From an uncultured Neomegalonema sp. (GTDB lineage Bacteria; Pseudomonadota; Alphaproteobacteria; Rhodobacterales; Rhodobacteraceae): DNA of 50,631 nt. The stretch is taken from contig CALLLP010000001.1 in the NCBI GenBank assembly GCA_938008165.1, positions 131,585 through 182,215 of the forward strand, given 5' to 3'. Both the position numbers and the translations under genes were made by a program. The notes under the pieces were generated by a model. The model did no database searches, was not told the origin of the DNA, and saw only the letters and a program-made list of their open reading frames with translations. Shown piece after piece: positions 17,609 through 24,668 of this stretch. The first letter of the stretch is position 1; the number at the start of each line of letters is the position of its first letter.

Positions 17609-18086
17609 TCTTATGGTCCCGTACGGCCATGATTTCTGCAATATCGTCGTCTCGACGTAGATCAAGTTTGGTTGCCGCTTGTTTTTGTTGTTTGTTCAGT
17701 AAATCTTCCAGCTTCTGGAGACGGTTTTTGGCCATCATGAAGTGTCGCTGCTGTTCATCCCGAATGGCGCGCGCGTTTTCGTGGGAGTGAGCGTGGTCCA
17801 CCTCGCGCAGTACGGCAAAATCCGCCATGAGCTGAAGCTCGCGGTATCCATCGGATATTTCCCGGATCGAAAAGGCGTTCTGGCCTGCGTGATTTTCTTC
17901 GTTGACCGCAGTGTCGAGATAGGATTTTGCGGCATGAGCGTAGCTTTGTCTTTCCTGTGAGGCGGCGTATAGGGCGGCTTGTGCCTCACGTTCATGGCGG
18001 GATGCGGCACTTGCGTCTCGCTCGGCCTTGTGGGCGCGTATTCTTTTCACATCACAGATTTTTTGGAGGGCCTTGTGATGCTTCAT
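17595..18086 (-). CDS. sctO: T3SS stalk protein SctO (YscO/FliJ-like)
   Basis: 163 residues, no signal peptide, almost entirely charged heptad-like helix (RIRAHKAERDASAASRHERE, RLQKLEDLLNKQQKQ), predicting a two-helix coiled coil as in FliJ and SctO, which couples the ATPase to SctV. Identity rests on length, coiled-coil character and place directly after sctN. The equivalent rhizobial gene (y4yJ) is in the same place. It overlaps sctN by 4 bases. Confidence 0.72.
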   Translation of the reverse strand: MKHHKALQKICDVKRIRAHKAERDASAASRHEREAQAALYAASQERQSYAHAAKSYLDTAVNEENHAGQNAFSIREISDGYRELQLMADFAVLREVDHAHSHENARAIRDEQQRHFMMAKNRLQKLEDLLNKQQKQAATKLDLRRDDDIAEIMAVRDHKNATR

Positions 18087-19405
18087 AAGAGCGCTTTCTT
18101 CATCTGACTCATAATCGTATCAAGAGTGGTGCCAGCTGCATTGCTGCCACGCAGGAAGGCATCGATTGCAGGTTTCGCGCGGATGGCGTGATCGGCAAGC
18201 GTGTCGCTTCCAGCGCTATATTCACCGATCTGTAACAGCACTTCTATGTCAGCATACTTACCAAGAAGTTTGCGAAGCATGCTGGCATCCTCCAAATGCT
18301 GTGCCGTTACAAAGGAGGGCATGCTGCGGCTGAGGCTGCGCGTTACGTCGATTGCGGGAAAGTGCCCGGCCTCTGCCAATGATCCGGAAAGGATGATGTG
18401 GCCATCGGTCAGGCTGCGAACTTCTTCGGCGATGGGGTCGCCTTCGCCGTCTCCTTCGACCAGAACGGTGTAGATCGCCGATATTGATCCCTTGCCTGCG
18501 CGTCCGGCCCGTTCGATCAGGGCGGGAAGGGCAGGATAGACGGAAGACGGGTATCCCCGGCGCGTCGGGGCTTCGCCAGCGGCCAGACCGATTTCGCGCA
18601 AAGCCCGCGCCGTGCGGGTCAGGCTGTCGACCATCAAAAGGACGCTTAACCCTTGATCGCGCAACCATTCGGCAATTGCAGTGGCTGAATCCGCACAGAT
18701 CGCTCTTTCGGTGGAGGGGCGGTCGGAAGTTGCGACAACAAGGATCGTCTTTTGACGTTTATTCGCCGGGAGGTCTTTTTCGACAAACTCCCGCACCTCT
18801 CGCCCTCGTTCGCCGACCAGCGCCACGACGATCACATCGACCTGAGCATTACGGACGATATCCGCCATCAACCGCGATTTTCCTGCGCCGGGTGGTCCGA
18901 AGACTCCGACGCGCTGTCCGTGTCCGAGGGTCAGGGGGCCATCGATGGCGTTGAGGCCGGTGACTAGGGGGCTGTTGATCAATGGGCGATCCATGGCATC
19001 GGGTGCCGATCTGCGAACCGGCACATCATAGGTTTTGCCCGATAGCGAGGATGTCCCCCCAAGCGGTGTGCCTAGCGGGTTCACGATCCTGCCCAACATG
19101 CCCATACCGACCTTGATCGACAGGTTTTGGCGGCTTGGCCTGACGATCGCGCCGATTGAAAGCCCATCGGTCGATCCATAGGGCACGAGGGTCGCCGTTC
19201 GCCCTTCCAGCCCTGCAACTTCCGCTAGAAGGGGCGGGCCTTCACGCCGTGCGACCGTGCAGAAATCGCCCCTCGATGCATCGGGGATCAGGGCATGCAG
19301 GCAGTTGGCGTCGATATTGGTGAGCCGACCAAAATGCTTGCGCAAATCGATATGGCGCACCTGTTGCGTCAGATTTTGGAGATAGGCGACCTGTTGTTCG
19401 ATCAT
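18083..19405 (-). CDS. sctN: T3SS ATPase SctN (YscN/RhcN)
   Basis: 440 residues, the normal length. F1-beta-like ATPase that unfolds and releases export substrates. Walker A is GPPGAGKS, Walker B VLLMVDSLTR, followed by the arginine-rich RALREIGLAAGEAPTRRGYP and YTVLVEGDGEGDPIAEEVRS, conserved in type III and flagellar ATPases. The ATG at 19405 overlaps the sctL stop by 4 bases; longer in-frame starts would run far into sctL. Confidence 0.95.
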   Translation of the reverse strand: MIEQQVAYLQNLTQQVRHIDLRKHFGRLTNIDANCLHALIPDASRGDFCTVARREGPPLLAEVAGLEGRTATLVPYGSTDGLSIGAIVRPSRQNLSIKVGMGMLGRIVNPLGTPLGGTSSLSGKTYDVPVRRSAPDAMDRPLINSPLVTGLNAIDGPLTLGHGQRVGVFGPPGAGKSRLMADIVRNAQVDVIVVALVGERGREVREFVEKDLPANKRQKTILVVATSDRPSTERAICADSATAIAEWLRDQGLSVLLMVDSLTRTARALREIGLAAGEAPTRRGYPSSVYPALPALIERAGRAGKGSISAIYTVLVEGDGEGDPIAEEVRSLTDGHIILSGSLAEAGHFPAIDVTRSLSRSMPSFVTAQHLEDASMLRKLLGKYADIEVLLQIGEYSAGSDTLADHAIRAKPAIDAFLRGSNAAGTTLDTIMSQMKKALL

Positions 19406-20058
19406 TTTTCGGCGTCCGGCTTGTGGTCCTGAGCCGCCAAGAAATCCAGCAATATTCCGATCTGTGTATCGAGCGAAATCTCCGTCGTGCCGATGGAGCA
19501 TTCCAAAAAGATGGCGTCCGCTTCGAGCGTATTGTCATTTTGGATGTCGATTATCCCTTCGAAATGTCGAGGATAACGCGTCTGTGCTTCGCGCAAGTCG
19601 ATGAAAGCCTTTGCCCCGGCGCGCAGCGTGTTGCACCGGCCCGGATCGATCTCGCGGGAGGCTTGTGCAACAAGGCGGGCGACCATGTCTGTCTTATCGA
19701 GCGTTCCGATGATCCGCCGGATGGAATTCTCGACCACCAGCACCAGCCATGGCCGGATCGTGTCGAAATCCCGTTTCATGGCCGAAATCTGCTCCATGGC
19801 CTCTGCAAAGGCTGTCGCCTTGCTCCGCGCGGTTTCGATATCGAGAAATTTTTTGAGTTCCTCGTCCGATATGGTGCGGATCATGTCGGTCAGCTTTTCC
19901 CGCTCTTTTTCTGCGAGTGTGCGAACCTGTGCTGCCGCGCTTTCCGCGCGTTTGATGATGTCTTCGGCATCATTGCGCAATGTGATGGAGGTGCCGATGA
20001 CCGCGTCGAAATCCGCTGCTTTCACAACGCGGGCGGGAAGGGGAGGGACCATTCTCAT
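19402..20058 (-). CDS. sctL: T3SS stator protein SctL (YscL/NolV-like)
   Basis: 218 residues. A long N-terminal helical region (AEDIIKRAESAAAQVRTLAEKE) leads to a C-terminal domain resembling FliH/YscL (RPWLVLVVENSIRRIIG, RAGAKAFIDLREAQ, CSIGTTEISLDTQIGILLD). It links the ATPase to SctK and SctQ. The start overlaps the sctK stop by 4 bases. Confidence 0.85.
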   Translation of the reverse strand: MRMVPPLPARVVKAADFDAVIGTSITLRNDAEDIIKRAESAAAQVRTLAEKEREKLTDMIRTISDEELKKFLDIETARSKATAFAEAMEQISAMKRDFDTIRPWLVLVVENSIRRIIGTLDKTDMVARLVAQASREIDPGRCNTLRAGAKAFIDLREAQTRYPRHFEGIIDIQNDNTLEADAIFLECSIGTTEISLDTQIGILLDFLAAQDHKPDAEK

Positions 20059-20648
20059 CGCGGATCATCCGCAAACAGGCGATTGATCAGCGCAATCCGC
20101 GCCATCAGCGTCTCGCGCGGTTGATCCAGAGGGAGATCGTCCAGCCGGGGCAGGAGCAGCATGATCCTGTTTGCATAGACATCCGGTATCGCCGCCAGCC
20201 ATGTATACAGGCACATGATACCGGCTTTTTGCAGATCCATATCCGCATCGACTGCGCCGACCATATCCGGGCTGGTATGGTCCCGGTTTTCAAGGATCAG
20301 CGTCATGTCGTCATGCGACAGGGAGCCGTATGCCGTGCGTGTACGGGTGTTCAACAGCTTGCCCGCGAGACTCGGAGCCAGCCAAGCAAGCCCGATACGC
20401 CGCAGAAAGTCTTTTCGCGATGCCGCGCGTATCAGGTTTTCCACAATCCGCACTTTGACCGCGGGCGGGGCGGGGGGCGCGATATTCGACACATCGGCAA
20501 GGCTGATGATGATACGCTCGGCAAAGCGGGGATCGGCCCAGATGGCTTTACGCAGATCGGCATCCTGTAGGTCGGTCGCCCACAGGGTTTCCCAGCTCTT
20601 GTGAATTGGATACGGCGCGGACGGCGTCCATGGTTGAAGTTCGGGCAT
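20055..20648 (-). CDS. sctK: T3SS sorting platform accessory protein SctK (YscK/NolU-like)
   Basis: 197 residues, soluble and helical. Similarity in this family is low; the call rests on length (about 200) and position between sctJ and sctL, exactly as yscK and nolU. Trp-rich ends (LQPWTPSAPYPIHKSWETLW) and repeated Arg-Ile/Leu helices fit. It likely caps the sorting platform under the inner ring. Confidence 0.62.
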   Translation of the reverse strand: MPELQPWTPSAPYPIHKSWETLWATDLQDADLRKAIWADPRFAERIIISLADVSNIAPPAPPAVKVRIVENLIRAASRKDFLRRIGLAWLAPSLAGKLLNTRTRTAYGSLSHDDMTLILENRDHTSPDMVGAVDADMDLQKAGIMCLYTWLAAIPDVYANRIMLLLPRLDDLPLDQPRETLMARIALINRLFADDPR

Positions 20649-20661
20649 CGCTTCCTCCCTT

Positions 20662-21486
20662 CTACTGGCGTGGTTTGCGGGTCAGGCGCAGTGCAAGGCA
20701 CAACGCTGCGATGAGCAGAATGCACAAGCCAAGGCTCCAGAATAACCGGGGCATATTCACAACCTCGAAGGATGGTGCGCCCGCTGTTGCCAATGTGACT
20801 CTCTTGGACCATTCCCCCCCGTTCAATTGGAGCGGTGTCCGCTGATTCTGTTGATTGCCTTCGACATTGAGGATTTCGGCGGGTGTTTCCTGGGGAACCA
20901 TGATGACGACATTCGAGGCCGGAAAACTCGAAATCGTCACATCGTCATAGGCAAGATTGGGGACGGCAGATGAAACCATACGCTTCAGCTTCGATATATT
21001 CGAGCCGATATTGAAATCGGGCTGCGTATGCACCGTGACGGATGCGGATGCCTTGATCGGCTCACGGTCATATCGTTTCGGCAGGGGCAGTGTCACCAGC
21101 ACCTTGGCGGTCCGCACCCCTGAAATCGATGAGATCGCGCCCGAAAGTTCTTCGTTCATCGCATGGATGAACCGCACATGCTGCTCAAAGGGCGTCCCCA
21201 TGATGCCCTCGGACTGAAAGATATCCCCTAGCCCTGCAAAACGCTCGCGCGGAAAGCCTCGTTCCCGCAGAACAACGACGGCTTTGGCGATGTCTTCTTT
21301 CTTGACGCTGAGGGAATACAGCCCGTCCTTTGCCGCAGACCGCGTGGTCTCGATATTGGATGCCTCCAGAATCGCGACCATATCGTTCACTTGGGTCTGG
21401 TCGAGTTCGGAATAAAGGACTTCTTTGCATCCTGAGAGGGTCAGTACCGTCAGTATCAGGAGTAATCGTCCAAGATATGTCAGCAC
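20662..21486 (-). CDS. sctJ: T3SS inner ring lipoprotein SctJ (YscJ/RhcJ)
   Basis: 274 residues. Signal peptide with lipobox LTLSGC, then KEVLYSELDQTQVNDMVAIL, the hallmark start of YscJ/PrgK, the GLGDIFQSEGIMGTPFEQHVR motif and RVMLTLPLPKR-like ring-building segment (VRTAKVLVTLPLPKR). A C-terminal membrane helix (SLGLCILLIAALCLALRL) gives the usual double anchoring. The start is a GTG with GGAG 7 bases upstream. A 150-bp gap separates it from the preceding gene and could hold a secondary promoter. Confidence 0.95.
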   Translation of the reverse strand: MLTYLGRLLLILTVLTLSGCKEVLYSELDQTQVNDMVAILEASNIETTRSAAKDGLYSLSVKKEDIAKAVVVLRERGFPRERFAGLGDIFQSEGIMGTPFEQHVRFIHAMNEELSGAISSISGVRTAKVLVTLPLPKRYDREPIKASASVTVHTQPDFNIGSNISKLKRMVSSAVPNLAYDDVTISSFPASNVVIMVPQETPAEILNVEGNQQNQRTPLQLNGGEWSKRVTLATAGAPSFEVVNMPRLFWSLGLCILLIAALCLALRLTRKPRQ

Positions 21487-21636
21487 TGTTTTACTCCAAA
21501 ACTGTTCATCGTGGGCAGATCCAGCATATCCGGTCGTATAGACGGCGAAAATCCGGGTGCTTACGGACTATTGCGTGTGACGCACTGAGAAATTTAAGTA
21601 GGGATGTGAAGGGATGCAGAATTGCGTATCATGGCG

Positions 21637-21930
21637 CTATATGTCGGCCTGTAGGGCTAGGGCGTGATTGCGCAGACGCATCATGTCGTCATCGATATGC
21701 GTTATGTCTTCGAGGGCGTCGACCGATGCCAAAGCCTGATCCTGCAAGCCCGCCTGCATCGCAACGACTGCCCTGATCCGGTGCGTCTCCGGGTTCGCGC
21801 TCATCAGGTGGGCTGACATATCCAGCAAGGTAAAGGCCGTGTCGAATTGGCCGAATCCCGCATAGGCCGCCGCCAGCGCGTTCAGCACTGCGATATCGTC
21901 ATGCGCTCCTGAGGTGCGGTTATGCGACAT
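21637..21930 (-). CDS. Small TPR-like protein, possible T3SS chaperone (YscG-type)
   Basis: 97 residues from the ATG at 21930, which overlaps the end of the upstream gene by 11 bases. The repeated helix-turn-helix pattern (AVLNALAAAYAGFGQFDTAF, then HLMSANPETHRIRAVVAM and AGLQDQALASVDAL) looks like three TPR units. In Ysc-type systems a TPR protein of about 115 residues (YscG/PscG) in this place holds the needle subunit. The role is inferred from fold and location. No needle gene is recognisable next to it. Confidence 0.55.
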   Translation of the reverse strand: MSHNRTSGAHDDIAVLNALAAAYAGFGQFDTAFTLLDMSAHLMSANPETHRIRAVVAMQAGLQDQALASVDALEDITHIDDDMMRLRNHALALQADI

Positions 21931-22348
21931 CTGTTGGCCCCGACTGGAGCATGGCCAGATGCTCGTACATTCGGGCAATCCGGTCGAGCGTTTGCAGCCC
22001 CGCGATAAGCTCCGGGTCATGATCGGCCGGGTCGCTGACCATCTGCCGTTGCAGGGTGCGCGATACGAGATAGGAGAGCTGGCCGGTTGACATTCTGCTC
22101 AGCGGTTCGCTCCACTCATGAAGCATGTCTTCATAGGCCGAGGAGGAGGTCGTACCCGCCTGACGAAGCTTGAGCAGCGGCGGGCGCCTGACCTTGGCGA
22201 TCATACTGGCCATGGCCAGCGTGTTCATCCGGTCAACGACACCGGCCCCCGTAAGGCGCTCTACCGACTCAATCTGGGGCGTCGGAACCCTGACCGGCGA
22301 TGTTATCGGCAGGGTTCTGGGGGAATCTATGCGGCGAATGTCGCTCAT
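21920..22348 (-). CDS. T3SS-linked protein of unknown function
   Basis: 142 residues, not recognised. Soluble with a Pro-rich N-terminus (PRTLPITSPVRVPTPQ) and helical C-terminal two thirds (EPLSRMSTGQLSYLVSRTLQ, TLDRIARMYEHLAMLQ). Sits 21 bases after sctD and overlaps the TPR gene, so it is surely co-expressed with the injectisome. Position would suit a needle-associated or early-secreted component (the place of YscE-F-H-I genes), but no motif proves it. Confidence 0.6.
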   Translation of the reverse strand: MSDIRRIDSPRTLPITSPVRVPTPQIESVERLTGAGVVDRMNTLAMASMIAKVRRPPLLKLRQAGTTSSSAYEDMLHEWSEPLSRMSTGQLSYLVSRTLQRQMVSDPADHDPELIAGLQTLDRIARMYEHLAMLQSGPTDVA

Positions 22349-22369
22349 ATGGTGTGTCCAGTCCTTGCG

Positions 22370-23317
22370 TCAGTAGCTGATGTTCACCTGCTCCCCGTCC
22401 CTTGCAAGTTTGATGTCAGTTTCCGAAATCGAGACGATGTTCCAATCACGAACAAGCTCATCGCCGATGGTCAATGACGCGCCGTTTGCGAGGAAAATGC
22501 TGGGAACCGGGTTTAGACGTACCATTTTGATGGCAGGAATGTTTTCGAGCACCCTTGCTTCCTTCACCCGTGTGATGACCCGGCCTGATTCGGGATGCGC
22601 GTCGATCACTCCCCGCAGGCTGTGCCATGTCGGCATTTTTCCCTTTGGAATCGTCCCGGAGATGACCACGGTGTCATCGGGACCGATATCGGCGGTCATG
22701 TACTGGCTCATCTTCGCTTCGGAGATGTGGTCCTGAACCATATCGGACAGAGAATTCGGGGGTGTGCGCAGGTGGTGCGCGGTCTGCGTCTTGGGCATCG
22801 CGATAACGGCGGCGTTCGGAGTGGGTGCCCAGAACGATGCGATCATGGCGACCGCTCCAATCGTCGCCAGACCCGCAATCGGCATCAATTCCCCCCTTCT
22901 TTTCAGGGGTAGACTGTCGGAATCAGCGGGGCGAATATCGAGCCTGATGGAGCCGATTGTCACTGTGCAAGGGAGTTTCGCATAAGGGGTGCCCCGCGCG
23001 ATTCCCATACCGTTGAGCCTGACATCCGTGCGATCCGTCGTCAGGGTCGCCGTCGGGCCGAGCATGGTTTTTACGATGCGCAGCATGACGGACGGGCCGC
23101 CGATTTCGGGATCGAGCAGCATGATATCCGCCGTTTCCTCGCTACCGATCGTGAATTCCGGGCCTTCGATATGCGTTCGGCATCCTGCATGCAGGCCGTT
23201 TGACACGACGATCTCGATTTCCGTGTCGGTGTTCTTCTGCCCGGAAAGTTTGTCGACAATTCCGAATACGTAGCTGCGACCGCAACCCAAGGCTGCATCG
23301 AATTGATTATCGACCAT
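22370..23317 (-). CDS. sctD: T3SS inner membrane ring protein SctD
   Basis: 315 residues. The N-terminal ~120 residues resemble a cytoplasmic FHA-like domain (GPEFTIGSEETADIMLLDPE, then TDVRLNG). One membrane helix at about 180-197 (LMPIAGLATIGAVAMIASFW) is followed by periplasmic ring-building/BON-like segments (DDTVVISGTIPKGKM) and a C-terminal YscD-like end (GDELVRDWNIVSISETDIKL). It is somewhat short compared with about 400 in many SctD proteins. 6 bases follow sctI. Confidence 0.82.
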   Translation of the reverse strand: MVDNQFDAALGCGRSYVFGIVDKLSGQKNTDTEIEIVVSNGLHAGCRTHIEGPEFTIGSEETADIMLLDPEIGGPSVMLRIVKTMLGPTATLTTDRTDVRLNGMGIARGTPYAKLPCTVTIGSIRLDIRPADSDSLPLKRRGELMPIAGLATIGAVAMIASFWAPTPNAAVIAMPKTQTAHHLRTPPNSLSDMVQDHISEAKMSQYMTADIGPDDTVVISGTIPKGKMPTWHSLRGVIDAHPESGRVITRVKEARVLENIPAIKMVRLNPVPSIFLANGASLTIGDELVRDWNIVSISETDIKLARDGEQVNISY

Positions 23318-23323
23318 TACTGC

Positions 23324-23734
23324 TTACTGTCCCTTCAGCAGATGGCTCATGTCCTGCTGAACACGGCGTGACACAGCCCAAGCGACGTTCCATGTTGCAA
23401 GCTCCATATAAAGCTCACGCACGCGATCGGTGAGTTCATCCATTTGCGTTTCGAGATGTTTTGCGTGAACCGAAACCGTATCCGGCTCGACATCCATCAC
23501 GATCGCAGCCTTTTCGAGACGAGCCTTGCCCCCTTTGAGGATTTCTTCCCTCGCTTCCATGACTTCCGCATCTTTACCCGGTGCATCCAAAGCATATGAG
23601 AGCGCCCGATCAACCGAATGCGAAACAGCATCGGTTTTATGTTCGTTCATCTGCTGATCATTGACGAGAGTATTTAACTCGATGGATACAGGGGCGTCCG
23701 CCACATCGGGTATTCCGGCAATCTCATATGACAT
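23324..23734 (-). CDS. Probable T3SS inner rod protein SctI
   Basis: 136 residues, no signal peptide. The C-terminal helix (LETQMDELTDRVRELYMEL, then AWAVSRRVQQDMSHLLKGQ) has the length, final Leu-Leu-x-Gly-Gln end and spacing seen in SctI/YscI inner-rod proteins; the N-terminal part is variable as usual. Directly precedes sctD. Similarity is only at pattern level, so the name is tentative. The 5' leader holds an unusual set of interlocked inverted repeats. Confidence 0.55.
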   Translation of the reverse strand: MSYEIAGIPDVADAPVSIELNTLVNDQQMNEHKTDAVSHSVDRALSYALDAPGKDAEVMEAREEILKGGKARLEKAAIVMDVEPDTVSVHAKHLETQMDELTDRVRELYMELATWNVAWAVSRRVQQDMSHLLKGQ

Positions 23735-23770
23735 TTATATACCCTTACCTGTTAATGTATATCTGCATCG

Positions 23771-23868
23771 ATTTCGTATCGTTAGAGCAATTTGCAATCA
23801 ATTTAATGAATCGCAGAATTATGTACGAAATTTGAAAACCATGTAATTGATTTGCAAATGCTCTAACG
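23771..23868. repeat. Interlocked inverted repeats in the sctI leader
   Basis: A long inverted repeat pairs 23780-23803 with 23845-23868 (about 24 bp, nearly perfect with one-base slips). A second, perfect 8-bp inverted repeat pairs 23771-23778 (ATTTCGTA) with 23824-23831 (TACGAAAT). The order is A-B-A'-B', so the two pairings cross, which predicts either a pseudoknot or two mutually exclusive folds. It fills the gap between the 57-aa ORF and sctI. Confidence 0.7.
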
Positions 23869-23878
23869 GATGTTTTTT

Positions 23879-24052
23879 TTAAACGTCCAACTCAAGGGAT
23901 TCGTTCAAATCTTCATCCATTTCTTTCTGCATGGGGTCGTTGAGGATCTGAAACAATACCACCGCTTCCAAGAGCGCTTCTTCTTCGCTCACGGCATCTG
24001 CTGAAGCCGGTGCGGTGGAATTGCTAGCGACGCCATCTAGGCCGTTATCCAT
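23879..24052 (-). CDS. Small acidic T3SS-linked protein (57 aa)
   Basis: ATG at 24052 has an AGGAG ribosome-binding site 6 bases upstream; the frame closes with TAA at 23879. Very acidic, helical second half (SEEEALLEAVVLFQILNDPM, ending ESLELDV). First gene of the minus-strand sct run, 145 bp ahead of sctI. Size and acidity recall needle-chaperone proteins such as YscE/PscE or a short needle-tip partner, but no sequence match is visible. It is too short for most gene callers. Confidence 0.62.
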   Translation of the reverse strand: MDNGLDGVASNSTAPASADAVSEEEALLEAVVLFQILNDPMQKEMDEDLNESLELDV

Positions 24053-24431
24053 TTTTCACTCCTGTTATTATGATCTTAACCCAATCGAGTATTAAGTGAT
24101 GATACAAAATGGGCATAGTGTGAGAACTATGTAGAATCGTACGTAGGCACTGGCAGTCCGGTAGGTACGCACGGGTTTCTCTTTGTGGTAAGCATAATAG
24201 AATCTGACCAATCAGCATCCTATAAATGATCCCAGACGAGACGAAGTGTGTATTTCAATGTACTTGGGGCTGGCAATATCACTAAAGACTGGGTGCTCTG
24301 TTCATCTTGTCATTATATATTGTTTGGATAAAAGAACGTTGGTAAATTCTTTGTTTGTCTAAAGTGTCCTGTTTTTTCAGGATTAAATTCATCACTATTT
24401 ATAGTGTATCAAGACAGAAGGATGAGAGAAA
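24053..24431. promoter_or_regulatory. Divergent control region of the sct cluster
   Basis: About 380 bp, AT-rich, between the minus-strand 57-aa/sctI run and the plus-strand 54-aa/sctV run. It must hold both promoters. Contents: inverted repeat CATAGT-N6-ACTATG at 24114-24131, direct repeat GTAGGCAC/GTAGGTAC at 24143-24150 and 24161-24168, TCCTG-T6-CAGGA hairpin at 24367-24382, and inverted repeat CACTAT-TT-ATAGTG at 24393-24406. No unambiguous -35/-10 pair could be chosen by eye. Confidence 0.55.
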
Positions 24432-24596
24432 ATGGCAGACGTAGCAGCAACCGGTGAAAGTGGCCCTACCTCCTTGGCAAACCTTGAAGCTCGTGCTGAG
24501 CAGCTTTTCATCAAATCGGCTGAGCGCTCGATCGGTTACCAGGAAGAAACCAAATACGAAAAAGACGTCGAGAAGACCGCTAACAAGGTTCAATAG
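24432..24596 (+). CDS. Small protein (54 aa) ahead of sctV, candidate secreted or needle-like subunit
   Basis: ATG at 24432 with a GAGAGA ribosome-binding sequence; stop TAG at 24596, followed 15 bases later by a strong terminator. The N-terminus is small and polar (MADVAATGESGPTSLAN), the rest one charged amphipathic helix (EARAEQLFIKSAERSIGYQE, then KYEKDVEKTANKV). No signal peptide. Small, helical and separately terminated genes in T3SS loci often encode abundant secreted subunits. It is shorter than known needles (about 80 residues), so the identity is open. Confidence 0.62.
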   Translation: MADVAATGESGPTSLANLEARAEQLFIKSAERSIGYQEETKYEKDVEKTANKVQ

Positions 24597-24611
24597 CCTT
24601 GTGAAACATCG

Positions 24612-24652
24612 CGGAGGCCCTGCATCGGGCCTCCGTTATTTTATTTTTTATT
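24612..24652 (+). terminator. Rho-independent terminator between the 54-aa gene and sctV
   Basis: A perfect 9-bp GC-rich stem (CGGAGGCCC with GGGCCTCCG, loop TGCATC) is followed by a T-rich tract. It ends only 17-20 bases before sctV begins, so sctV must be read by partial readthrough or from a promoter inside this stretch. The effect would be high 54-aa product and low SctV. Confidence 0.88.
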
Positions 24653-24668
24653 AAAAAAGAAGAATAAT

